A program made the position numbers and the translations under genes. Below, piece by piece: positions 49,390 through 59,647 of a stretch of DNA of 64,000 nucleotides. The notes under the pieces are model-generated. The model did not search any database. It was not told the origin of the DNA and was given only the letters and a program-made list of their open reading frames with translations. The stretch is from the NCBI GenBank assembly GCA_015680685.1, contig MNCI01005255.1:211713-275712 (forward strand), given 5' to 3'. Position 1 is the first letter of the stretch. Each line of letters opens with the position of its first letter. The DNA comes from Gnetum montanum (lineage: Eukaryota; Streptophyta; Gnetopsida; Gnetales; Gnetaceae).

Positions 49390-52300
49390 CATATGATTCA
49401 CTAGATTTTGAAGTTCGTTGGCATCGATGTCTACTAGCTGGAATGCTTCATTGCTGTATGCATTGATGACCAGGAAAGGGCTTTCCCAGCTTGCAGAGAA
49501 TTTTCTCATTAGTTCAAGAATAGCCTTGAGAACTAAGTATCCTTTCTTGATTGATCACTAATGCAGGTTATGATGATGCTTATATTTTTGCCTATCCTAA
49601 TATCTTTCAATGCTATCGAGCATCTCAATGCATTTCTCCCCTACTGAGTCTAGATCCATGATCCTGGACTTGTTGTGCTAAGTCTCATTTATAACCATGA
49701 AGAGGACCATCCGTAGTGAGGGAACCTATAGTTCAAGGGGTCACACTACTTCAGATCCATAGACTAGGCTATAGGGTGTCCTACCGGTGGCTGTTCTGCA
49801 GGTAGTACAATAGGCCCATAACACATAGAGGATCTTCTCATGCCATCGTTTCTTGTTGCTGTTGAGAATCTTTTTCAATAAATTGATGATCACCTTGTTT
49901 GTCACCTTTGCTTGACCATTTTCTTGTGGGTAATAAGGTGAGGAAAAAGATTGCTTGAAACGAAGGTTATTGTAGAAAGATTTGGTTTCGGTACTACTAA
50001 ATTGTGGCCCATTGTCGATCACGATAGTCATAGGAAGCCCAAATTTAGTTACTATGTTATCCAAGATAAAATGGAAAACCTGTTGAGATGTAGTCTTTCA
50101 TAGGGGAACAGCCTCAACCCACTTCGTGAAATACTTAGTGATGATGATAATGAAGCTATGTCCTACAGAATACTTAGGTGTGATGGGGCCTATGATGTCT
50201 AGTCCCCGTCGTTGGAATGTCCAAGTGATCTATGTAGAATGCAACTTAGTTGGTGACATGTGTATTAGATTCACATAATGCTAGCATGTATCACATGTCT
50301 TAACCTTGGCAAGGCAATCTCGTTCCATGTACGTCTAGTAATATCCTAAGCATCTGATTTTAGCGGCCATGGCTCATGAGGCTATATGTCCTCCACATAC
50401 TCCCTCGTGGGCTTTGCTAACTATCTTTCGCACTTGGTCTTTGTTAACATAAGTTAACAATACCCCATCAAAAGAGTGTCTACATAGAGTACTATCTTTG
50501 ATGATAATGTATTTCCTAGCATGCTTGCAGATTACCTCCTTTTGCACACATGTCAACTCGTGTGGTGGTTCACCATGTAGAAGGTAGGTTCTAATGTTAT
50601 CGTACCATTCTGGAGTCCCTTCTGCACTTAATGAAGAGATTTGCACCACTTGAATGATGGGGTCTATACATTCCATCATTAATGTGGGCAAGGTGGCAAA
50701 CAGATGTGATGGTGCATTTGAAGTGAGCATAGCTAATGTGTCAGCTACAGTGTTCTCATTGCGCGGCACATGTCAAATGTCAATCGTTGTGAATCATTTC
50801 AGAAGATCTTTAGCCATATCATTGTAGGGCTGTAGATGCACAGATTTGCAGCATAGACTCCTATGATTTGATTGACAACGAGCATCAAATCACCTCAGAT
50901 TACCAATTGTTGAACGTTGAGTTCCTTGGCTGTTAACAGTTCCTTGAGGAGCCCCTCGTACTCTGCCATATTTTTTGTATAAGGAAACACCAGGCAGTAA
51001 GCCAATGGGCGAATATCCTCAAGGGAGAGCAAAATGACAATGGCAGCACTACTGCCTCTAGTAGTTGAGGCTCCATCGAAGTATAATGTCGCTTTGAGGC
51101 CTGTTGGTACATGGCTTAAACTATGTATGTATTCATCAGGAAACTCTAGTTCTATCGTAGCTTGATCATCAATAGGTGATATTACAAGTTGGTCGGCTAT
51201 TACTTAGCCTTTTGTGGAAGGTTGACCAATGTAGTGTAAGTCAAATTCCACTGTGATGGCTTTTCAGTGGGCTATCCTACTGCTCTCATATAAATTGTTT
51301 GTGATGGCCCGCAGAATGTTGTGCTTGCAAATTATGTTAACTTGGCTATGGAAAAGACAGTGTCTACATTTTTTGAGCGTAAAAACCAATGTCAAATAGT
51401 TACGCTCTACTTCATTATATCTTATTTTGTATGAAAATAGAGCATGAATTAGATAATAGATAGGGATTTTTGATCCTTCATCCCTCTTTTGACACAACAA
51501 TGCAACTATAGACACATCCGAGCTTGCTAGGTAGATGTAGAAAGCCTGATCCCTTTATGGTGTGAAAATTTTCGGCAAGTGTAGTAGCTCTTTCTTCAGG
51601 TTGTTGAATGCATGCTGGTAATCCTCAGTCCATTTGAAGTTAACCCAATTTTTGAGCAAATGTTGCATATGATGTAATTTGTCCATTAACTTTGAGATGA
51701 ACCTCCTGATAAATTATAACCTACCCTACAACCCACATAGTTCTTTGAGGTTTGTAGGTGGTTCTAGGCTAATGATGGCCTTAACCTTGTTGGGGTCGAC
51801 TCGTATGCCAGTCTCTAATACCATAAATCCCAACATGAGTTCTATTTTGACTCCAAACATGCATTTTCTTGGGTTGAGCCATAGGTAGTGCCTGAGACAT
51901 TGTTTAAGGATTAACTCTAGGTCTTCTAGGTGATCTTTTGACTTCTTAGATTTGATAGCTATGTTGTCTATGTAGTCGTTCAATTTCTCTAAGATGTAAT
52001 TGCTAAATATATATGTCATGGCATGTTGATAAGTTGCTCTAGCATTTTTTAACTTGAAAGGCATCATGGTGTAGCAGAAAGTTCCCCAGGGGGTCATGAA
52101 AGTTGTAGTTAGTTGATGTTCTAGGTTGATATGGATTTGATTATAGCTTGAAAACCCATCCATGAAGGATAGCAAGGTGTGTCTAACTGTTGTATTGATA
52201 AGCTAGTCAATACTCGATAATGGGAAGTTGTCTTTAATTGTTTCTTTGTTCAGATCATGGAAGTCTAAACAGATGCATATTCCTCCCATTTTCTTAGAAA

Positions 52301-52840
52301 CAACAACAATGTTAGATACCTAATTTAAATAATTGACCGGGCATATGAAACTAGCTTGTTATAGCTTAGTGATTTCATCACGCACTACCAAAGTGATTTC
52401 GAGCTTAATCTTCTATGCCTTCTGTTTAACTACTTTGATATGCAAGTCTAAAACTATGTTGTGCTATATTAGTCTTGGGTCTAAACCTGACATGTCTTCG
52501 TACGACCATGCGAATGAGGCAACATTATTTTGGAGCACTTGAGATATGGTGCTCTGCGTATGTTAGCCAAGAAGAGAACTAACTTTCAGAGTTTTACTTT
52601 CTCCTTTGTGTGTAACAACAGGAACCTCGGTAAGGGGATCCTCAGTCACATCACTAGCTTCCAGGTTTAAGGTTCTGGCCAGTTTGGGGATGTTTTCGAG
52701 GCTACTATTGTTATGTCACAAGAGAAAGTGTCAGTTCCTATCAATGCAAGATCAGGCTACCTAACAATTTCCTTGTATGGGCCAGTTATGGCTAGGGGTG
52801 CGAGTAAAGCTTTGTCCATTTGCAAATTTGACCTGCAAAA
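49390..52840 (-). pseudogene. pol: Decayed pol of element C
   Basis: The N-terminal region around TGPYKEIVR is at about 52,770. RT covers about 52,400-51,720 with LSFMDGFSSYNQIHI and FMTPWGTFCYTMMPF; the catalytic motif reads YIDN (51,963-51,974), so the second Asp is lost. The first RNase H is at 51,550-51,264. The second RNase H lies at 51,200-50,740 and ends at NENTVADTLA. Integrase runs 50,560-49,400: VHEGVCGGHIAS-like zinc region, IVIDNGPQFSS and NGQAKVTNK, where the catalytic Glu is Lys. Many stops. Same orientation and order as in B, with similar spacing. Confidence 0.85.
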
Positions 52841-52899
52841 CCACCAAGAATGAAATTTGTTACATTTTTTTTGTCACCATGATGCAATGATAGAAGATT

Positions 52900-53160
52900 T
52901 TAGCAGTACATGTTAATAGGGTGCAAGTTTAAGGTCTTAGTGGACTGTTACAATATACATAGTTTGCAAGAAAATAGCAAGCCAGGTCTCCTAGGTATTA
53001 GCTTAAGGGTTCTACGAACTGTGATGAAAGGTATACCATGCCATGTCTAGCATGTCAATATAGCTAATTTAGAATTTTGTGCTGACTGTAATTAATGCGA
53101 CCAGATTACGAGACGATAAGCTATGCATTAGTTTAGGGTCTTTTGGACTGCAATCAATGC
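52900..53160 (+). repeat. AGTTTA-hairpin motif array, RT-side border (C)
   Basis: Four units at about 70-bp steps: AGTTTAAGGTCTTAGTGGACTG (52,924), TAGCTTAAGGGTTCTACGAACTG (53,000), CTAATTTAGAATTTTGTGCTGACTG (53,060) and TAGTTTAGGGTCTTTTGGACTG (53,129). GTC..GAC stems persist. Confidence 0.65.
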
Positions 53161-53392
53161 AACATTTAAGAGATTAATGTTGCGATCTTCATGCTTCATG
53201 TGAAATTGACATGCTTGCCTTTCGGGAAAGTTCATGTTGATCAGATACAAAAAATAGCAAGTTTTCACCATCACGCTTATAAGCAAATGGTTCGTCTTGA
53301 GAGTAATACTGTAAACATCGTGAGGTCGAGCTAGGTTAAAGCCGAAAGAAATCTTAAGTAAACAATTTTGCAAAGATAGTTCAGGTGTAACC

Positions 53393-56300
53393 ATGGCATC
53401 AAAGACCAAAGGAAAACATGCTAAATTGATGAAGATCGATGAAGTGCAGGAGATTTTGGAGCAGATTTCAAAGGCCCGGGTCGAAACTCGGGAGGCTACT
53501 CCACTTGCCCAGTAAATTGCTTTTTTTTTTACCTTTCTTGCACAATTCTTATTTTCATTATCATGGCATTGTAATTGTATTTGTTCCAAAGATATGCATT
53601 GTGTTGGATGTTGATACCTACCTGTGCGAGCTAAGCTATTGTGGTTTGTAATATTTACCCCTATTTCTATTGTCAGAGATATACCTTGCGCCATCGCAAG
53701 GGTTTGGGTGATCTTGGGTAATATTATGCAAACACAATGCATAACTGATCAGGAGTCTAGGTATTGTACCCTTGTGTAGTGTAGATAGGGTTTCATTGTC
53801 TCGCCCATGATGGTTGCATGTTATGCTAGAGTAACATGCAATGTTACCTTTATTGCCATTGTCAAAGATAGACCTTGCACCATTGGAAGGGTTTGGGCAA
53901 TTTTAGTAGGGCATCTCCAGCGTAACATGTAATTTTCTAGGAGTCAAGATAATGAGAACCCTAGTGTTGCATAATGGATTTTTATGAGCCTTTTTTTATT
54001 TGATTTCGTGGTTCTGACATTGTTAGTATGTCTAAATTATTTTTCCTAATGATATTGTGCTTCATTGTAAAGGATCATGCTAAAGCCCATCCTGATTGTC
54101 TTGGACATCGTAGGCGTTCTATGTTGTTTACATGTCCCTATGGCCAATGTTCCTCCTCCTCATGCTTGTGTAGGGGAGGAGGTGATTTGGCCCTAAAAAT
54201 GTGCATGGGAGTTTTTTCAGTTTTTGATACATAATTTCAGCATAATTATCTGGTCGCATCTATTGGCTGAGATTGCTGCTGCCATGTTGGAGATGCTACT
54301 GGTTGGGTCAACACAAAGCATCTTAACATTTCTGGTGGACGGCTCAATCGAGACCGTGAGGGGGCAAGACCATGAACAGAGTGCCAGGGGTTTGAGGCGT
54401 TTATCTTGGATCTGGGAGATTCCCAAGTTTGATTGTTATCACACCTACAACACGTTTTTTGTAGCTCTTCATGTCACGACCTATTTCCAGAATCCACTCG
54501 GCATTATGTATTATGCTGGTGGGTAAGTGTTTTCATGGTCTCATGATGTGCTAACTATTGTTTGATTTCATGTTTAGTATAAAAAATTGTCTACATTATG
54601 TGTTGTAGGTTTTTCATCGATGCAAATGGTATTCAAGGTGATACGGACATGTTATCCATGGACGAAACATCCATAAAGGAATTCACTTGCATCAACAACG
54701 TGCATGGTAGTGTCCTAGGACAACTAGGATTTGAAATCCCGCACTACACTGTCTACTATGTCAAATTCTTCGCCAAGTGTAAACACTCCAAATGGTTGGA
54801 CAAGGAGTGGACTTTGGATCGTCCTATCACTGTTGAGGACGTGGAGGAGAAAATTCCACCGTTTCCTTCGCCTTTTGGATGAGGTAAATTATGCTATGGT
54901 TGTCAACTGTACAATCTTTCTGGATGGGAATAGTCTATGAAATTGTATTATTTCGTTGTGTTGTCTAATCTGTTGTTTTATGTTCATAGTTAGGGAATTA
55001 TGGGAGGTTATGGTGATAGCTTCTGGGCATGAGGCAAGCAGTCTCTTCTTCCATTATGGTGACATAAAAGAAGCACAATGTTGGCTTTGCCACAGAGTAG
55101 CCCCATTCGCCATAACCAATAACCTCTAGGAAGTTAGACTGATGGAGCTATTTTTGGCTGTAACCCTCGATGTTACTACAATGGAAATGGTAACCCTAGT
55201 CAACTCCTTCAGTGAAGAAGCTGAGCATCTTCACATATGTGTGCGTAACGTGGGTGTGAGTCTTGATATTAATGCTCGACTGCTCATCAAATTTTTTGGT
55301 GTTCCTCTTGATGGTCTTCTAGTAGAAGAAAGGTTAAAGAGGGGTTCTGAGTGTCACAAGAACATAGAGGAGTGGCTAGGGGTAAAAAAGGAACCAAAAT
55401 GCATTCTCGCCGACAAGATCAAGCTAGAGGTGGCTAATATTATTTATCCTCTCTTATGGGCTCACGCCTTCCCCAAGCTGCTCTCCTAGGAAAGAATCCT
55501 TATCATAGAGTAGCCTCAGATCACGTGGGAGGTTATGGAGGAGGGGACATAGTATAATTGGGCCAGTTACCTCGCTGAAGGCTTGCAAGTTGAGATGGTC
55601 AAGCCTCACAAGAAGCATGAGTCTCATTTCAATGTGCATTTTTCCTTTTTCATAGCTTACTTTCGATGTTTTGTTGAATTCTTGGTGGTTCTAAGGGATG
55701 GAGTCTGCATGTAGCAAGATTGTAACTAGATTTCAAAACCGTGGATTTCCTAGGTCTTCCGCACCGTCCGATCCCAAGATCCTCCTAAAGGTATCAGAGA
55801 GTCATTTTCACTAACGACTAAGGATCTGGTGGCACCTAGTGTGTGAGGCCAAGATAGTGTGAGTGGGGCACCTCCTTCTTACACCAGTAGTGTGTTGAGG
55901 GGGAAATTACTTGTTGCAAAAATAGTGGATTTGTTAGTTTAGCAGAAAAAACATCGCCCAACCATGGAGTCTTTTGGCCCAACTAGAGAAGAAGGAAGGA
56001 AACTGCAAATTAAATTTCACAGGAATGATCCTCCAGCTGGTAAGTAGAAGATGTATTATGCTATGTATGGACATCGTTGTGTTGCATAGCACTTGTAAGA
56101 AGTAAGTAAATTTTTTTTTTGGCTAATTGTGTTGTTTGACAGACAAAGGAAAAGATGTAGAGGATTTGACCGCTGAAACGGGGACCATAGTTTTACAGCA
56201 TGGAGAGGAAGGCCTAGTTTTGGAAAATGAGGCCCCTATTAGTAACGTAGGTGGGACATAGGTTCCTGTGCCTAAAGAAGAGAAGGGTGTAGAGGATGTT

Positions 56301-57723
56301 GAGGTCCTTTCGGATGAGCTAGGAAGGGAGAAGTGGTTTATCACCGGTGAGTTTTACTTTTCTTTGGAGGGCAAACCTCCCGCTACTAATCCTGAGGGTT
56401 TTGTTGAATTAAGCTTTGTGTTATCGTAACGTCTCAATTGCCTTTATGTCTATCATGCTATGTCTAACTCATTTTGTTCACGTAGTAGGCACTTCTAGTA
56501 ATACCAACATACCTTTGTCAGTAATCCCAACTCAGCATTGGGGTGAGACTCCTAATAAATTCGCCTTCATGGAGGGCATCGTGAACAATATGATTAGTTG
56601 CCTAGAGCAAATCGATCCTGAGATTGGTACGTCACTATTATTGCATAGGGATTGTTTTCATTACGACATTGCATTATTTCATTGCATCTAACTATTATTT
56701 TTCTGTTACAGGGTCTCGTCTCAAATGGGATCCCAAAGAGCCTGTTGACTGAGACACTTCCCCCAAACCCTCACCGGAGATGACTGTAGTGCCACACAGT
56801 ATTTACAATGAGATGCTGAAATGTGCATTACGCTCGGCCTACTTTTTATGGGAGTGTCAGAACATCAATGAAGATCTTTGGAGGAGATTGTAGAAAATAG
56901 AAAAGGAGAAAATAGTCCTAACTGATAGGGTTCAGGATCTGGAGTCCCGAAACGAATTTCTGCAAGCTCAGGAGACCAATGATGAGAATTATGCAGATAG
57001 TTGTGATTGACTACATCCATTATTAGACGGTCATCAGAAATAGCATTCAAGCTATCCGTGGGCTCATTGAGCAATGGATGCAAATGGATCTCCTAGTCCA
57101 GAAGAGCCAAGACTGGAAGGATTTCAGCGCGAGGGTCCAAGCAAGGGGGTAGGCACAAAAGGACCATAAGCACATGTATAAGAGAGAAAGTGTAGCTACC
57201 GCCAACATTACTAGGATTCTGCTATTGAAGTGTGATCCCTCTAGCTATTCCTTGATGTCATTGGTGCCTCTAGGGCATACAAAAAGTTCTAGGATCAAGT
57301 GACAGTAAGTGCCTCCCCTTAGAGAGAAATGACTCTCCCTAGTAGGGAGACCACTCTCCTTTCCTTCTTTCCTAAACCACCCAAATGGACTCCTATGGAA
57401 AAGGGGAAGGTTAAGGCTGGAACTAATCTAGGAGACCACATTTGGTTTGAGCTCACTAAGGACGAGATCATGCAATGCCTATGGGTCAGCTTGGAAAAAA
57501 TTCCTTTCGTAGTTGACGCATGATCGTCATAGGTAAATTGTAAAAGTGTTGTACTCTTGTTACGTAGTTTTGGTGTTGACGCTAACATTTGTTTCATGTC
57601 AAATCGTAGGATCAACACAAAGAGGCTCCTCATGAAGATGAGTGTGATGGAGATGATGGCCCCCATGAGGAGGAGGTGGGGTTAAATGACGTAGATGAAA
57701 GTGGTAGCAAAGGGGATGTGTAG
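53393..57723 (+). pseudogene. Reversed eight-exon gene of element C (antisense to gag-pol)
   Basis: Exons: e1 53,393-53,511 (MASKTKGKHAKLMK start); e2 54,073-54,522; e3 54,609-54,883; e4 54,990-56,039; e5 56,143-56,346; e6 56,489-56,626; e7 56,712-57,532; e8 57,610-57,723. Donors: GTAAAT, GTAAGT, GTAAAT, GTAAGT, GTGAGT, GTACGT, GTAAAT. Acceptors end in AG, with AAAG before e2 looking weak. Marker residues: IIIWSHLLAEIAAAMLEML (e2), FIDANGIQGDTD (e3), FFGVPLDGLL and YNWASYLAEGL (e4), FAFMEGIVNN (e6), SQDWKDFSARV (e7), and an acidic e8 (EDECDGDDGPHEEEVG). Stops in e4, e5 and e7 make it inactive. Intron 1 is short (about 560 bp) and lacks the palindrome repeats seen in A and B. Confidence 0.8.
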
Positions 57724-57855
57724 CATGGCGATATTAGCCCAAACATCTTTTCACAATGAAAAGGAATAAACATCAACGTTCTTGGATCAATGTGATCGTA
57801 AAATAAAATTTTTTTTGTATTTTTGAAAGGAAATGTATCGTTAGAAAGGTTATGT
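57724..57855 (+). other. 3' flank of the reversed gene (C)
   Basis: A+T-rich stretch with AATAAAATTTTTTTTG near 57,801, resembling the 3' flank in B (41,676-41,950). AATAAA at about 57,801 may be a polyadenylation signal of the reversed gene. Confidence 0.4.
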
Positions 57856-57859
57856 GTTT

Positions 57860-58060
57860 TAGGCCACTATGGACTATTAATAGTTTAAGGCCATTTCGGG
57901 CCAAGCTATTGTAAGCGTAAAAGAGTGAAAAAAATTGCCATTTTTAGGCCATAGCAGGCCATAATTAGTTTAAGGCCATTTCGGGCCATTTTGTCGTAAG
58001 CATAAAAAAAGTAAACAAAATTTCGAGTTTTAGGCTATAGTGGGCCGTTAAAAGCATAAC
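57860..58060 (+). repeat. AGTTTA-hairpin motif array, PRO-side border (C, cut by D)
   Basis: Units AGTTTAAGGCCATTTCGGGCC at 57,891 and 57,968 plus variants (TTTTAGGCCATAGCAGGCC at 57,942). The array is interrupted at 58,114 by the LTR of D, so the gag-pro of C must lie beyond D. Confidence 0.75.
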
Positions 58061-58114
58061 AATAACGATGTGGTGTAAAAGAATGTGGACTGCGTGAAAA
58101 TAAGAAATGTACAC

Positions 58115-59329
58115 TGAAACACCACAAAAATATTTTTAAGTGTTACGCCCAGCGTCCACGCCCAGCGTCTACGCCCAGCGTTCACGCCCAGCGTCTACGC
58201 CCAGCGTTCTACGCCCGGCTTCTCGGCGTACACGCTCGACGACAGGATTCCCAATGGCAACATGAAGATTACACCAAAGAGCAAGGATTGAAGCAAGTGG
58301 ACATCCGTCGGTCTCTACGCCCGGCGTCTACGCCCGGCGTATATGCCCAGCGTGTACGCCCAGCATACACGCCAGCTTAAAAATGTTTACGCTCAGCGCA
58401 TACGCCCAGCGTATACGCCCAACGTGTACGCCCAGCGTACACGCCAGCTTGTAATGTATACGCCCAGCGTGTACCGAGTTTCTAAATTGTAACGCCCGGT
58501 CTGTACGCCACATGTCTCCCCATCCGCTTTTCCCGGTAACCCTACCCCTATAAATAGCCCAGTTTTCCACGTTTACAGGGCCCGCGAAAATTTATGAGAG
58601 CTGACCCAGAGCAATTACGCTGCGGAAACCCTCGCACGCTCACGCTTACGCTGGAAGCCCCTGCATGCTGCACGCTGAGCACAATCCGCGCTTCGCCCAC
58701 CGCATCCACCAGCTACATCCCCCTTGTCCACCGGGGCTTTACGTCCGCCTTGTGTCCCTACACAACTGCGTCAGACCGGTGCACAACATTTTAACTCTAT
58801 AATCACTGTTTACGTTTATTGCAAGTTCTTTTACAGTTTTACATCAACGTGGCCCACTCCCTGTTCACGCCCGCTTGCATTTTCGCTCCGTCTCCGTTCG
58901 TACACGCTTGCTGTTCACGCCGTCTGCCTGTTTACGCCCTACATCCATTCGCTGTTTACGCTGTGACGCCTGTACGATCACGCCGTGTACATTTCTGTTT
59001 ACGCTGTCACGATTGTACATTCACGCCGTGCTCATTTCAGTTCACACTGTCACGCCCGCACGCTCACGCTGTGTTCATTTCTGTTTACGCTGTTTACGCC
59101 GTTCACACCTGATTCATTACTTACGCCCTGTTCACGTATAACCCAGCGTATAACGCTTTGGCGGCGCTCGGGGAAGTCCTTGTTTGATCCGCGTGCGGAC
59201 CATCCAAGGCACTCTGCCTTCGCCCACTCCAGCTCGCCCTCAAGCGGAGGCAGGGTCAACCGTGCTTGCCCGTATTTCTTTCGGTGTTCGTCACGTTCCA
59301 GCCTTGCACCGACGATTTCGGTCGGCACA
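58115..59329 (+). repeat. 5' LTR of element D
   Basis: It runs from TGAAACACCACAAAAATA to TCGGTCGGCACA, 1,215 bp. TATA box CTATAAATA at 58,548-58,556. U3 (58,140-58,480) is built of ACGCCCAGCGTCTACGCCC-type repeats; U5 has many TTTACGCTGT words. It is the most CpG-rich LTR in the window, matching its status as the youngest insertion. TACAC at 58,110-58,114 is the left target-site candidate; the right copy is outside. Confidence 0.85.
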
Positions 59330-59334
59330 GTTTT

Positions 59335-59353
59335 TGGCGCTAGAAGGAGGGCC
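59335..59353 (+). other. Primer-binding site of element D
   Basis: TGGCGCTAGAAGGAGGGCC, five bases after the LTR end. Best-preserved copy of this site in the window. Confidence 0.8.
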
Positions 59354-59420
59354 TCCGCTAAACAGGCTTCACGTCCCTCAGCATTCACGCTGATCAGCGT
59401 TTACGCTGTCAACTGCGGAC

Positions 59421-59570
59421 AAACCCTAGCGTATACGCTGCACGTTTACGCCAGCGTTCACGCTGCGGATAACCCCTAGCGTATACGCCGCACGCTTACG
59501 CCAGCGTTCACGCTGGAGATAACCCTTAGCGTATACGCCGCACGCTTACGCCAGCGTTCACGCTGGACAC
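59421..59570 (+). repeat. Three 50-bp tandem repeats in the leader of D
   Basis: Units begin at 59,421, 59,471 and 59,521, each opening AAMCCYTAGCGTATACGCYG and closing CCAGCGTTCACGCTG. The last phrase is itself an inverted repeat (CAGCGT..ACGCTG). The second and third differ by very few bases. Confidence 0.85.
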
Positions 59571-59647
59571 TTAGCCTCTAAACTCATCTACGCCACCGCA
59601 TATACCGTCATCCATACCAATTTCACACACTCAAATCGCTCATAATT

